Positions 7,445 through 17,800 are shown, counted from the stretch's first letter. The stretch: DNA of 64,000 nt from Pseudobutyrivibrio ruminis HUN009 (GCF_000703005.1 NZ_JNLH01000001.1:2637952-2701951); one strand, 5' to 3'. The notes: generated by a model from the sequence alone, not told the origin. A program made the numbers and translations.

Positions 7445-8416
7445 CTACAAACTATTCTTAATTACAGCGTAGTTTTTATTTAATACAGTAATATAATCCA
7501 AGCCACTATATTCACCATGAACTAATGTCTCAAGGTAAACTACCTTGGCATCTGTCTGCTCTGTGATAAGTTCGCCCATGGCATGACCATAATCGTATTC
7601 TGCAAAAACAACCTGTACATTGTTTTCATTGATTGCATCAATAAAATCGCTGACCTCACCTGCACTAACCTGACGCTCTTCATCTAGGTCCATTGTTGCC
7701 ACAATATTAGCTCCAAGAGACTGGGCTGTGTATGCAAAGGCTTCATGAAGCACTGCAACATTAGCACCAGAAAGAGTCTCATCCAGACCCTGGTTATCTA
7801 TCTGTGAATCCATAACGCTTACAAATGTATCAGCATTTGAAGCATAGACGCTTGCATTGCTTGAATCCAAAGCTGCCAATCCATCAGCAATAGCCTGCAC
7901 CTGACCTGCGTAGATTTCTTCACTCATCCAAATATGACTATTAGCACCTTCATCATGATGATGTTCTTCTGAAGTTCCATGGCTATGGTCCTCTTCCTCT
8001 TCTTCGGCTTCTTCCTCGATGATAACAGGATAATCCTCCTCTACTGCCTCGAATGTATCAATAATAGGAAGATTAGGATATGCCTCAACAACATCCTCCA
8101 AATATCCTTCCATACCACCGCCATTTACAATAAGAACATCTGCCTTTGAAAGATTTTTCATATCCTCTGTGGTGAGGGTGTAATCATGAAGGCAGCCTGT
8201 GGTCGGCTGAGAAAGATTCTGCACTGTAACTCCTTCTGCATCACCAACTACATTTATAGTAGCAAGATATACAGGATTGCAGCTGGTCATTACAAGAAGT
8301 TCAGAATCATCACTTTCCTTGTTATTTAGTTTTACATAAAAAAATGTGCCACACAGCAGCACCACACTAATAGAGATGAGCAGTAGTAGCACAAATAAAT
8401 ATTTGCTTTTCTTCAT
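7445..8416 (-). CDS. znuA: Zinc-binding periplasmic-type protein of the ABC importer
   Basis: Extracellular metal-binding subunit (cluster A-I, 323 aa). A hydrophobic N-terminal segment (residues 5-28) anchors or exports it; LLCG is a poor lipobox, so a membrane anchor is possible. Metal ligands are expected at the His of GCLHDY, the His of NSHIWM, the His of LHEAF and an acidic residue in FAEYDYG. Between them is an acidic/His loop with EEEEEDHSHG and EEHHHDEG, the usual mark of zinc-specific members. Its ATG overlaps the engB stop (TAATG), so it is read through from the clp-engB operon. Confidence 0.92.
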   Translation of the reverse strand: MKKSKYLFVLLLLISISVVLLCGTFFYVKLNNKESDDSELLVMTSCNPVYLATINVVGDAEGVTVQNLSQPTTGCLHDYTLTTEDMKNLSKADVLIVNGGGMEGYLEDVVEAYPNLPIIDTFEAVEEDYPVIIEEEAEEEEEDHSHGTSEEHHHDEGANSHIWMSEEIYAGQVQAIADGLAALDSSNASVYASNADTFVSVMDSQIDNQGLDETLSGANVAVLHEAFAYTAQSLGANIVATMDLDEERQVSAGEVSDFIDAINENNVQVVFAEYDYGHAMGELITEQTDAKVVYLETLVHGEYSGLDYITVLNKNYAVIKNSL

Positions 8417-9036
8417 TAATCGAGATCCTCTACATCAGTGAGACTTGCTTCGTTTTCAATAACCTGATCCAAGAAATCCTGGATTGTATCAAGACCTTGC
8501 TTTGTCTGTGATGAAAATGGAACAATTATTGTATCTTTGTCAGCTCCAAGCCCCTCTCTAAGAATTTTAATCTGCTTGTCTAGCTGACTACGTTTAATTT
8601 TATCAGCCTTTGTGGCGATGACGATTGGATCGTAGCCTACATAGGCCATCCATTCAAACATCTGCTTGTCGTTTGCCGATGGTGCATGTCTGATATCCAC
8701 TAAAAGGAACACTGCACGAATCATATCGGATGTGTTCAGATAAGTTTCTATCATCTTGCCCCATCTCTCACGCTCCTTTTCAGAAGCCTTAGCAAAACCA
8801 TAGCCCGGCAAGTCCACTACGTAAATTTCGTCATTGATATTGTAGAAATTTATGGTCTGTGTCTTTCCAGGCTGCGCTGACACTCTGGCAAGTGCTTTGC
8901 GGTTCATTACCGCATTTATAAGTGACGACTTCCCTACATTTGACTTGCCAGCGAATGCTACCTCTGGTAGGTCATTCTTTGGAAGTGTGGATGTAGGGCC
9001 GCACACTGTTTCAAGATTGCATGATCTGATAACCAT
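8416..9036 (-). CDS. engB: Ribosome-biogenesis GTPase EngB/YsxC
   Basis: Essential GTPase needed for 50S subunit assembly (206 aa, normal length). G1 GKSNVGKSS is near residue 30, the T of TQTINFY is G2, DLPGYGFA is G3 and TKADK is G4. Its start touches the clpX stop and its stop overlaps the znuA start. The clpX-ysxC order is common in Firmicutes; the znu genes after it are not the usual neighbours. Confidence 0.96.
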   Translation of the reverse strand: MVIRSCNLETVCGPTSTLPKNDLPEVAFAGKSNVGKSSLINAVMNRKALARVSAQPGKTQTINFYNINDEIYVVDLPGYGFAKASEKERERWGKMIETYLNTSDMIRAVFLLVDIRHAPSANDKQMFEWMAYVGYDPIVIATKADKIKRSQLDKQIKILREGLGADKDTIIVPFSSQTKQGLDTIQDFLDQVIENEASLTDVEDLD

Positions 9037-10319
9037 TATGCACTCTTTTCCTTTTTATCTTCGATTGAAACAACGCTTGCTTCTTCATCTTTGTCGATAA
9101 GGAGAAGGTTATTATCAACCATTTCTTTGTTTACTGTGATTTCTGTGATTGACTCATCAGATGGCACATGATACATGTAGTCCATCATAACGCTTTCAAC
9201 GATTGCGCGAAGTCCACGAGCGCCAGTCTTTCTTTCGATTGACTTCTTTGCGATTTCACGAAGTGCCTCGTCCTCGAATTCAAGCTTAACGCCATCCATC
9301 TTGAACAATGCCTGGTACTGCTTTGTAAGAGAGTTCTTTGGCTCCTTAAGAATACGAACCATATCGTCCTCTGTAAGCTCATTTAAGGATACATTGATTG
9401 GCACACGTCCGATAAACTCAGGAATAAGACCAAACTTAATGAAATCCTGTGGAAGAGCCTGCTGAAGAAGCTCGTCAACCTTTTGATTGTTTTTATCCTT
9501 AACATCTGCACCAAAACCAATCTGGCTAACATCTGTACGCTGAGAAATAATTTTATCTAAGCCTTCAAATGCACCACCGCAGATGAATAGGATATTCTTT
9601 GTATCGATGGCAATTGTCTCCTGCTGAGGATGCTTACGTCCACCCTGAGGAGGAACATTTGCAACAGTCCCCTCGATAATCTTAAGAAGAGCCTGCTGAA
9701 CACCTTCACCGGAAACATCACGTGTGATTGATACGTTTTCTGATTTCTTTGTAATCTTGTCAATCTCATCGATATAAACGATACCGATTTCTGCTTTCTT
9801 TACATCAAAATCAGCAGCCTGAATAAGCTTTAAAAGAATGTTTTCAACATCCTCACCAACATATCCGGCCTCTGTAAGTGTTGTTGCATCTGCAATCGCA
9901 AATGGAACACCAAGTACACGTGCTAATGTCTGTGCCAAAAGAGTCTTTCCTGAACCTGTAGGTCCAAGCATAAGAACGTTACTCTTCTGAAGCTCAACAT
10001 CGATGTCATCTGGATTAGCCATGATGCGCTTATAATGATTGTATACCGCTACAGAAAGAACCTTCTTTGCCTCGTCCTGACCAATAACATACTGATCAAG
10101 AAAAGCCTTCATATCCTCTGGCTTCTGAAGATTGATTTCGATTGAATCTGTCTCAGGAGCTGGACCGAAGTCGTCTAACTCTTCTACGATAATTTCCTGG
10201 CAGATATCTACGCACTCGTCACAGATAAATGCACCATTTGGTCCAGCAATAAGCTTGCGAACCTGATTTTGTGTCTTTCCGCAGAAAGAACAACGAACTC
10301 TATCATCGTTTCTTGCCAT
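9036..10319 (-). CDS. clpX: ATP-dependent Clp protease ATPase subunit ClpX
   Basis: AAA+ unfoldase that feeds ClpP (427 aa, normal length). The N-terminal zinc-binding domain has Cys10, Cys13, Cys33 and Cys36. Walker A GPTGSGKT is near residue 118, Walker B IVYIDEIDKI near 180, sensor and arginine-finger regions follow, and an IGF-type ClpP loop (IGFGADVKD) is present near 270. It follows clpP by 49 bases and is directly joined to engB. The C-terminal tail is rich in charged residues. Confidence 0.98.
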   Translation of the reverse strand: MARNDDRVRCSFCGKTQNQVRKLIAGPNGAFICDECVDICQEIIVEELDDFGPAPETDSIEINLQKPEDMKAFLDQYVIGQDEAKKVLSVAVYNHYKRIMANPDDIDVELQKSNVLMLGPTGSGKTLLAQTLARVLGVPFAIADATTLTEAGYVGEDVENILLKLIQAADFDVKKAEIGIVYIDEIDKITKKSENVSITRDVSGEGVQQALLKIIEGTVANVPPQGGRKHPQQETIAIDTKNILFICGGAFEGLDKIISQRTDVSQIGFGADVKDKNNQKVDELLQQALPQDFIKFGLIPEFIGRVPINVSLNELTEDDMVRILKEPKNSLTKQYQALFKMDGVKLEFEDEALREIAKKSIERKTGARGLRAIVESVMMDYMYHVPSDESITEITVNKEMVDNNLLLIDKDEEASVVSIEDKKEKSA

Positions 10320-10368
10320 AATTACCTCTTTAAACTCTAACTACCCCTACTAATTATATATCGGTAAA

Positions 10369-10953
10369 TTAGTTCTTCTTTGTAATAATCTCATCAATAA
10401 GACCATAATCAAGTGCTTCCTGCGCATCAAGCCAATGATCACGCTCTGTATCAGCACAAACCTGCTCGTATGGCTTTCCTGTGTTTTCAGCAAGCATACG
10501 GTTGAGCTTTTCTTTAGTCTTTAAGATGTTCTTTGCAGCGATTTCGATTTCTGTAGCCTGTCCTTTAGCTCCGCCAAGTGGCTGGTGAATCATAACCTCT
10601 GAGTTTGGAAGTGCAAAACGCTTGCCCTTCTGACCACCTGCAAGAAGGAATGCGCCCATAGATGCTGCCATACCAATGCAGATAGTAGATACATCACACT
10701 TGATGTACTGCATTGTGTCGTAAATAGCCATACCAGCTGTAACGCTACCGCCTGGGCTATTGATGTAAAGATGAATATCCTTGCTAGGATCCTCTGATTC
10801 AAGGAAAAGAAGCTGAGCAACTGTAAGAGATGCTGTAGTCTCATTAACCTCCTCACCTAAAAATACGATACGATCCTTTAAAAGACGTGAGTAAATATCA
10901 TAAGAACGCTCTCCACGAGAATTCTGTTCAATGACATAAGGAATTGTAGCCAT
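10369..10953 (-). CDS. clpP: ATP-dependent Clp protease proteolytic subunit ClpP
   Basis: Serine peptidase of 194 aa that forms the tetradecameric chamber. The catalytic triad is visible: Ser98 in GMAASMG, His123 in MIHQPLGG and Asp172 in TERDHWLD. A good GGAGG precedes the ATG. It is transcribed after tig and before clpX in the common tig-clpP-clpX order; a hairpin without a strong T tract (10978-11003) separates it from tig. Confidence 0.98.
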   Translation of the reverse strand: MATIPYVIEQNSRGERSYDIYSRLLKDRIVFLGEEVNETTASLTVAQLLFLESEDPSKDIHLYINSPGGSVTAGMAIYDTMQYIKCDVSTICIGMAASMGAFLLAGGQKGKRFALPNSEVMIHQPLGGAKGQATEIEIAAKNILKTKEKLNRMLAENTGKPYEQVCADTERDHWLDAQEALDYGLIDEIITKKN

Positions 10954-10977
10954 TTTTGTCCTCCTTCGAATATAAAC

Positions 10978-11003
10978 CTAGCCCGAGCGTATGCTCAGGC
11001 TAG
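10978..11003 (-). terminator. Hairpin between tig and clpP
   Basis: An 11-bp stem CTAGCC(T/C)GAGC with one mismatch and an ATAC loop; on the minus strand it is followed by GTTTATATTC, so the T tract is weak. It may be a partial terminator or an mRNA-stabilising hairpin between tig and clpP. Confidence 0.55.
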
Positions 11004-11113
11004 TGTATTAACTTCCTAGATGTTTTTCAACACAAGGATATTATATATGTTTTTAAATCTAATGTCTTTGATTTTACAAAATTTTAATACTTTTATAAGA
11101 TGTCAGACATTAA

Positions 11114-12526
11114 TTATTCTGCGTCATCAGCCTTCTTTGTTGTCTTCTTTGTAGTAGTCTTCTTAGCTGTTGTCTTCTTTGCTGGCTTCTCCTCAGCTGC
11201 ATCTGCCTCAGCATCATCAGCCTTCTTTGTAGCCTTCTTTCTAGCAGATTCCTTAACATTGTCCATGATAAGCTCGATTGCCTTTTCGATAGCAATATCC
11301 TTCTTCATAGACTCCTTCTCAGACTCGCCAACAAGGTTCTTGATCTGATCAAGTTCCATGCCGTACTGCTTAGACATTTCCTCAAGCTTAGCATCAACGT
11401 CAGCGTCAGCTACTTCAATCTTTTCTGCCTTTGCAATTGCCTCAAGTACAAGTGAAGACTGTGTACGTGAAAGTGCATCTGGGCGAACCTGCTCACGGAA
11501 TGAATCCATTGTCATACCTGTGAACTGCATGTACTGCTGAAGTGAAAGACCCTGCTGTGCCATGTTGTTAGCGAAGTCGTTGATCATGTTTTCTACCTGG
11601 TAGTCAAGCATTGCATCAGGGATTTCCATCTCTGAATCCTCAACGATCTTTGCGATAGCTTCGTCTTCCTGTGCACGACGGCCTTCTGCCTTCTTATTGT
11701 TCTCAAGACGTTCCTTAACAGAAGCCTTGTACTCTTCTACTGTTTCGAACTCTGTAGTATCTGCTACATACTCGTCATCAAGCTTAGGGATATCCTTACC
11801 CTTTACTTCGTGGATGTGGCACTTGAATACTGCTGGCTTACCTGCAAGATCCTCTGCCTGATAGTTCTCAGGGAATGTAACCTCAACGTCTACATCCTCA
11901 CCAGCCTTGTGGCCGATAAGCTGATCTTCGAAACCAGGGATGAATGAACCTGAACCAAGCTCAAGGTCATAGTTCTCGCCCTTACCACCTTCGAATGCAA
12001 CACCATCGATGAAGCCTTCGAAATCGATAACAGCTGTGTCACCCTTAGCAGCCTTGCCTGTCTTTGTAACTGTACGAGCAGCTCTCTCAAGCTCTGCCTT
12101 AATTGTGTTGTTAACTTCTGTAGCTGTAACCTTTGAATCGATCTTTGTTACAGATACACCCTTGTACTTACCAAGCTTAACTTCTGGCTTAACAGCAACT
12201 TCTGCTGTGTAGATGAAGTCCTTGCCCTTTTCAAGCTGAGTAATATCAATCTTTGGCTGAGATACGATATCAAGCTTTGACTCGTCATAAGCCTGTGGAT
12301 ATGTATCCTGCATAATAATATTAGCAGCGTCCTCATAGAAAATCTCTGCACCATACATCTTTTCAATCATGTTCTGTGGTACCTTTCCCTTACGGAAACC
12401 AGGAACAGAGATGCTGTTTTTCTGCTTATTATATGCCTTTGTAATAGCCTTTTCTAACTCAGCTGCATCAACTGTGATAGTGAGCTTTGCCATGTTCTTT
12501 TCAAGATTTTCTACCTGTACGTTCAT
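11114..12526 (-). CDS. tig: Trigger factor (ribosome-bound chaperone)
   Basis: Peptidyl-prolyl isomerase chaperone at the ribosome exit (470 aa; typical length about 430). The N-terminal ribosome-docking domain contains VPGFRKGKVPQNM near residue 43 and the central FKBP-type domain is at about 155-240. The SurA-like C-terminal arms follow. The last ~40 residues are a low-complexity Lys/Ala/Thr/Asp tail of repeated KKTT and KKADDAE units, absent from most homologues. It is first in the tig-clpP-clpX-engB-znu run. Confidence 0.96.
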   Translation of the reverse strand: MNVQVENLEKNMAKLTITVDAAELEKAITKAYNKQKNSISVPGFRKGKVPQNMIEKMYGAEIFYEDAANIIMQDTYPQAYDESKLDIVSQPKIDITQLEKGKDFIYTAEVAVKPEVKLGKYKGVSVTKIDSKVTATEVNNTIKAELERAARTVTKTGKAAKGDTAVIDFEGFIDGVAFEGGKGENYDLELGSGSFIPGFEDQLIGHKAGEDVDVEVTFPENYQAEDLAGKPAVFKCHIHEVKGKDIPKLDDEYVADTTEFETVEEYKASVKERLENNKKAEGRRAQEDEAIAKIVEDSEMEIPDAMLDYQVENMINDFANNMAQQGLSLQQYMQFTGMTMDSFREQVRPDALSRTQSSLVLEAIAKAEKIEVADADVDAKLEEMSKQYGMELDQIKNLVGESEKESMKKDIAIEKAIELIMDNVKESARKKATKKADDAEADAAEEKPAKKTTAKKTTTKKTTKKADDAE

Positions 12527-12617
12527 TTATTAATATTCCTCCTCTAACATATATATAGGTAGACTATAAAGTCTTTTATGTACGTTATACTACGCAGACT
12601 GACAAATTATATCAGAC

Positions 12618-13064
12618 TTAAGCCTCATTTTCAATAGCTGTAATCATATCAATTCTTGTCTGGTGTCTTCCGCCACCTTCAAATTCTGCCTCTAAGAAGC
12701 TTTTAACAATATCCTTTGCAAGCTCGTTTCCAACGATTCTAGCGCCGAAAGCAATCATGTTTGCATTGTTGTGCTGACGGATAAGACGAGCTGTTGTAGT
12801 CTCTGAACATACTCCGCAGCGAATACCCTTGATTTTGTTGGCTGCAAGTGAAATACCAACACCTGTACCACAGATAAGAACGCCTAAGTCAACCTCACCT
12901 GAAGCTACCATACGAGCGGCCTTTGCGCCATACTCTGGATAGTGACAGCTCTCATTTGAATCTGTTCCTATATTAATAACCTCATGTCCAAGGCTTTCAA
13001 TATATTCCTTTACCTCGTTTTTTAAATCTACACCTGCATGATCATTTGCAATTACGATTTTCAT
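12618..13064 (-). CDS. rpiB: Ribose-5-phosphate isomerase B
   Basis: RpiB/LacAB family enzyme of 148 aa interconverting ribose-5-P and ribulose-5-P. It begins MKIVIANDHAGVDLK; the catalytic Cys lies in GVLICGTGVG near residue 65 and the phosphate-binding Arg/His residues are present (RLIRQHNNANM). It lies 2 bases after yqeG and is cotranscribed with it. Allose-6-P isomerase activity is an alternative for this family. Confidence 0.94.
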   Translation of the reverse strand: MKIVIANDHAGVDLKNEVKEYIESLGHEVINIGTDSNESCHYPEYGAKAARMVASGEVDLGVLICGTGVGISLAANKIKGIRCGVCSETTTARLIRQHNNANMIAFGARIVGNELAKDIVKSFLEAEFEGGGRHQTRIDMITAIENEA

Positions 13065-13066
13065 TT

Positions 13067-13621
13067 TTATTCTCCTTTTGAATCTTTTGTAGGTACTTTA
13101 TTTATGTCTGTTCCATATAATTTGTAAATCCTGTAACCAAGAAGAATGATGGCTTCCAAGAATCTTTTGAAGATAATCTGGATTTCTTCATGCCACTTTT
13201 TAACTGGCTGAACCATTACCGAACGGATTCCCGCTCTATTAGCTCCCCACACATCTGTGAGAATCTGATCTCCCACAAAGATTGTGTTGGTAACATCTGT
13301 GCCCATCTGTTCCATAGCCTTTTTGTAACCAGCTGTGCCAGGCTTTCCCGCCTTATAAATGTAAGTACAGTATTCTACTGCCTCTTTGAAGGTCTTTACT
13401 CTAGGTTCTTTGTTATTAGATAAAAGTAAAGCCTGAAAACCTATTTCATGAAGTTCTTTAAATAAAGCCTTAGCTCTATCATCTGCTGGCGCATTGTGTG
13501 GGACAAGTGTATTGTCCACATCAAAAATAACTCCTCGATATCCTTCCTCATATAATTTAGCGAAGTCGATATCGTATGTGCTTTTAATATAGTCTTTTGG
13601 ATATAAATTTCTTTTACTCAT
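13067..13621 (-). CDS. yqeG: YqeG-family HAD IIIA phosphatase
   Basis: Haloacid-dehalogenase-superfamily phosphatase of 184 aa. HAD motif I is FDVDNTL, motif II LLSNN, motif III the Lys of KAGKPG and motif IV FVGDQILTDV. The B. subtilis homologue clusters with ribosome GTPase genes, but the physiological substrate is not established. An in-frame ATG 36 bases upstream lies inside the preceding terminator stem, so the start at 13621 (MSKRNLYP) is preferred despite a weak Shine-Dalgarno. Confidence 0.88.
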   Translation of the reverse strand: MSKRNLYPKDYIKSTYDIDFAKLYEEGYRGVIFDVDNTLVPHNAPADDRAKALFKELHEIGFQALLLSNNKEPRVKTFKEAVEYCTYIYKAGKPGTAGYKKAMEQMGTDVTNTIFVGDQILTDVWGANRAGIRSVMVQPVKKWHEEIQIIFKRFLEAIILLGYRIYKLYGTDINKVPTKDSKGE

Positions 13622-13646
13622 AGGCTCGATTTTAGCACAATAAAAA

Positions 13647-13668
13647 GAGCACATCAATTGATGTGCTC
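13647..13668 (-). terminator. Terminator after the gene at 13680-14069
   Basis: A perfect 22-bp palindrome (GAGCACATCAA and its complement, no extra loop bases), followed on the minus strand by TTTTTATTG. It separates the small unknown gene from yqeG. Confidence 0.85.
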
Positions 13669-13679
13669 ATAAATTGCTA

Positions 13680-14069
13680 TTATAATGAGAAATTTTCGGT
13701 TCCTCTGACTGGTGCAGTTTCTGAAGTGCTGGTAGCTTTGTTAGCTACAAAGTACTGATAACGATGGATTGCTGAATCCTTTTCCATGTCGCTGACTGCC
13801 TTTTCAACATCAAGAGATTTGATATCGCTATCTGCTCCCTTCATATCGTATACAGTGCCTGGCTTGTACTGAGTAGCAAAGTCGTAAGAACCAAATGTCT
13901 GATTGCTTCTAGCGGCTGCGATGTCCTCCTCAGTAACTGAAGCTGATGAAGACTCCTCAGGAATGTCTGTAGTAGTTTCTTCAACAGACATTGAACTGAG
14001 TTCAGGCCTAATTCTTATGGAATTTTGATCATAAAACCCAACAGATGGGCGAATACCTGAAATGTTCAT
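13680..14069 (-). CDS. Conserved hypothetical protein (129 aa)
   Basis: Not confidently recognised. It begins MNISGIRPSVGFYDQNSI, has a Ser/Thr/Glu-rich middle (about residues 25-55) and a C-terminal part with LDVEKAVSDMEKDSA and YQYFVANK. There is no signal peptide, membrane segment or cysteine. I recall similar short Lachnospiraceae proteins sharing the EKA-SDM-KDS and YQYFV signature, but no function is known to me. It lies between nrdR and its own terminator. Confidence 0.75.
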   Translation of the reverse strand: MNISGIRPSVGFYDQNSIRIRPELSSMSVEETTTDIPEESSSASVTEEDIAAARSNQTFGSYDFATQYKPGTVYDMKGADSDIKSLDVEKAVSDMEKDSAIHRYQYFVANKATSTSETAPVRGTENFSL

Positions 14070-14148
14070 TAATATAACTCTCCATATTTGCTTACATATC
14101 TTATATCGGCCAGATAAGCAAATACTTAACCCCTTCTACTAAATGAGT

Positions 14149-14601
14149 TTATTTATCCAATACCCTCTTCAACTCATCCATAAATGTATCAACATCCTTA
14201 AACTCACGGTAAACTGATGCGAAACGCACATAAGCAACAGGATCAACTGTCTCGAGATGTTCCATAACAATCTCTCCGATTTTTGTGCTAGGAATTTCTT
14301 TTTCTTCTAATGAAAAGATTTCTGTTTCGATTTCGTCTACTACTTTTGAAATCTGAGCTGCAGCAACAGGACGCTTACGGCATGCAATAAGTACGCCTTT
14401 TTCGATCTTTGTTCTGTCGTATGGCTCACGGTTGTTATCCTTTTTGATAACAATCAAAGGAATTGTTTCTACCTTTTCGTATGTTGTAAAACGCTTGCCA
14501 CACTCTGGACATGAACGTCTACGTCTGATTGATGTGTTGTCATCTGCAGGTCTTGAGTCGATTACGCTAGTATCATTACTACCACAAAAAGGACACTTCA
14601 T
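14149..14601 (-). CDS. nrdR: Transcriptional repressor NrdR
   Basis: Zinc-ribbon/ATP-cone repressor of ribonucleotide reductase genes (150 aa, standard length). The ribbon has Cys3, Cys6 (CPFC) and the later CPEC pair; the ATP-cone spans about 46-136 with VIKKDNNREPYDR. It responds to the ATP/dATP balance. AGGGAGGG precedes the ATG. Its 5' leader region contains hairpin element A (14637-14722). Confidence 0.97.
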   Translation of the reverse strand: MKCPFCGSNDTSVIDSRPADDNTSIRRRRSCPECGKRFTTYEKVETIPLIVIKKDNNREPYDRTKIEKGVLIACRKRPVAAAQISKVVDEIETEIFSLEEKEIPSTKIGEIVMEHLETVDPVAYVRFASVYREFKDVDTFMDELKRVLDK

Positions 14602-14636
14602 AAAACCCTCCCTAAAAGTATACTAATCCATAGTCC

Positions 14637-14722
14637 GACAGTTACGCTTACAATCCTTAGTGTTTCTACGCTCAGCGAAGAATGCTTCGCTTTAGAAACC
14701 TAAGAGATTGTCTGCTACTGTC
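14637..14722 (+). repeat. Dispersed hairpin element, copy A
   Basis: Outer stem GACAGT/ACTGTC, then TTACGCTTACAATCC on the left and GAGATTGTCTGCT on the right (CAATC pairs with GATTG), then a CTTAG...TTTCTA/TAGAAA...CTAAG stem and a terminal AGCGAAG/CTTCGCT stem. It lies between the nifJ terminator and the nrdR start. Where other copies pair CAAGC with GCTTG this copy pairs CAATC with GATTG, a compensatory change. Confidence 0.75.
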
Positions 14723-14816
14723 TCCTATAAATAGCAAGTTTTGATATATGATTTTATTACATACCACAATATATAGGTATATTTTATCAAAGACGGTACA
14801 AGAACGCAACAAAAAA

Positions 14817-14838
14817 CCCCGCACATTTCTGTGCGGGG
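14817..14838 (-). terminator. Terminator of the PFOR gene
   Basis: A 9-bp GC-rich stem CCCCGCACA/TGTGCGGGG with a 4-base loop, followed on the minus strand by TTTTTTG, 15 bases past the stop at 14853. Confidence 0.92.
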
Positions 14839-14852
14839 TAAAAAGTCAAATC

Positions 14853-17800
14853 TTATGAGTAAAGATCTACTAACTTCTTGAGGTGAGCGTAACGCTCCTT
14901 AGCTGTCTCCTCGTTGAGTGCGAAGAGTCTCTCAGCACGCTCTGGGAATGCCTTTGTAAGACGAGAGTAACGTGTCTCGTTTGCAAGGAAGTCCTGATAC
15001 TTGCTGTAGTCACCTTCCTTAGAAGTAAGAGTGAATGGATTCTTTCCTTCCTTCTTAAGGTCTGGGTTGAATGAGAAGAGGTTCCAGTAACCAGCCTCTA
15101 CAGCCTTCTTCATCTCATCCTGGCAGTGGTTCATACCGCCCTTAACACCGTGAAGCTCACATGGAGCGTATCCGATGATAAGTGAAGGTCCGTTGTAAGC
15201 TTCTGCCTCAGCAAGAACCTTAACAGCCTGAGCCATGTTAGCACCAAGAGCGATCTGTGCTACATATACATAACCGTATGACATAGCGATCTCAGAAAGA
15301 GACTTCTTAGACATCTCCTTACCTGATGCAGCGAACTGGCAAACTTCACCGATGTTAGAAGCCTTAGAAGCCTGTCCACCTGTGTTAGAGTACATCTCTG
15401 TATCGAATACCATAACGTTAACGTTCTCGCCAGAAGCAAGTACGTGATCAAGACCGCCGAATCCGATATCGTATGCCCAACCGTCACCACCGAAGATCCA
15501 TACAGACTTCTTAGCGAGGTAATCCTTAAGAGCAAGTGCTGCCTTAGCGTCCTCAGAACCGTTCTTCTCGAGCTCAGCTACGAGTACGTCTGTTGCTGCA
15601 CCGTTCTCACGTGTGCTGTTGATTGTCTCTTCGAACTTAGCAAATGCTGCCTTAAGATCTGCAGAACCAGCCTCAGCTGCCTTCTTAGCAGACTCGATAG
15701 CGCGCTCGCGGAGGTACTTCTGTCCTACTTCCATACCCATACCATGCTGAGCGTTGTCCTCGAAGAGTGAGTTACACCATGCTGGACCCTTCTTAGAATC
15801 CTTGTTTACTGTGAATGGTGATGTAGCTGCAGGACCACCCCAAATTGAAGAACATCCTGTAGCGTTTGAAATATACATATGCTCACCAAAGAGCTGTGTA
15901 ATAAGTCTAGCGTATGAAGTCTCTGCACAACCTGCACATGATCCTGAGAACTCAAGGAGTGGCTGGTTGAACTGTGAGCCCTTAACTGTAAGGTCGCTAC
16001 CTGCTGCTTCCTTACGTCCAACGTTAGCAACTAAGTAGTTGAATACTGGCTGCTCGTCTGCTTCTTCTGCCTGTGGAACCATTGAGATTGCACCAACTGG
16101 ACATACAGTGATACACTCACCGCATCCCATACAGTCAAGTGGAGAAACTGACATTGTGTACTTAAGCTCAGAAGCCTTTGGCTTTGTATCAGCAAGCTTG
16201 ATGTTTGCTGGAGCTGCCTTAACCTCATCCTCTGTAAGAAGGAATGGACGGATTGTAGCATGTGAACATACGAATGCACACTGGTTACACTGGATACACT
16301 TTGTCTCATCCCATGTAGGAACTGTTACAGCTGTACCACGCTTCTCGTATGCAGAAGCACCAAGCTCGAACTGTCCGTTAGGGTTGCCAACGAATGCAGA
16401 AACTGGAAGTGAATCACCATCCATCTTAGAGATAGGCTCAAGGAGATTCTTAACCATCTTAACGAGCTCTGGACGACCCTCAAGCTCAGCCTTAGGAGCG
16501 TCTGGAGTAGGGTTCTTCCATGAATCTGGAACATTTACCTTATGTACAGCGTCAACACCAGCATCGATAGCGTTGTAGTTCATCTGTACAACATCGTCAC
16601 CCTTCTTGCCGTATGACTTCTTAGCAGCTGCCTTCATGTACTCAACAGCCTGGTCGATAGGCATTACATCAGCAAGCTTGAAGAAAGCTGACTGAAGGAT
16701 TGTGTTTGTACGCTTACCCATACCGATTTCGATAGCCTTGTCGATAGCGTTGATTGTGTAAAGCTGGATGTTGTTGTCAGCGATGTACTTCTTTGCCTCA
16801 GCGTTAAGGTGCTTCTCGAGCTCCTCATCTGACCACTGGCAGTTGATCATGAATACTCCGCCTGGCTTAACATCCTGTACCATCTTCATACCCTGTGTAA
16901 CGTATGCTGGGTTGTGGCAAGCTACGAAGTCAGCCTGGTTGATATAGTATGGAGACTTGATTGGGTTGTCACCAAATCTCAAGTGAGAAATTGTAACACC
17001 ACCAGTCTTCTTTGAATCATACTGGAAGTATGCCTGGATGTACTTATCTGTGTGGTCACCGATGATCTTTGTAGAGTTCTTGTTAGCACCTACAGTACCA
17101 TCACCACCAAGACCCCAGAACTTGCACTCCTTTGTACCAGGAGCTGATGTAATAGGAGCTGGCTTAACCTCTGGAAGTGAAAGGTTAGTAACATCATCTA
17201 CGATACCGATTGTGAAACGGCTCTTTGGAGCATCCTTCTCGAGTTCCTTGTATACAGCGAATACTGATGAAGGTGGAGTATCCTTAGAACCAAGACCGTA
17301 TCTACCACCGCAGATAACGATGTCGTTAAGACCTGCTTCACGAAGTGTTGTAGCAACATCAAGGTAAAGTGGATCTGCAAGAGCACCTGGCTCTTTTGTT
17401 CTATCAAGGATAGCGATCTTCTTAACTGTCTTAGGAAGTGCTGAAAGGAATGCCTCTGAAGACCATGGTCTGTAAAGACGTACCTTAAGTACACCAACCT
17501 TCTCTCCGTGTGCGTTTAAGTAATCGATAACTTCTTCTGCAACGTCGTTGATAGAACCCATAGCGATGATGATTCTGTCAGCGTCAGCAGCACCATAGTA
17601 GTTGAAAAGCTTGTAATCTGTACCAAGCTTTGCATTTACCTTGTCCATGTACTTCTGAACAACTGCTGGGAAGTTATCATAAGCTGTGTTGCAAGCTTCT
17701 CTATGCTGGAAGAAAACGTCTCCGTTTTCGTGTGAACCACGCATTGTAGGATGCTCTGGATTAAGTGCGCGAGCTCTGAACTCTGCGATTGCATCCATGT

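Noticed and set aside
16039..16578. A 179-aa plus-strand ORF inside the PFOR gene
   Set aside because: It is antisense to strongly conserved PFOR codons, and its composition is that of a mirror frame.
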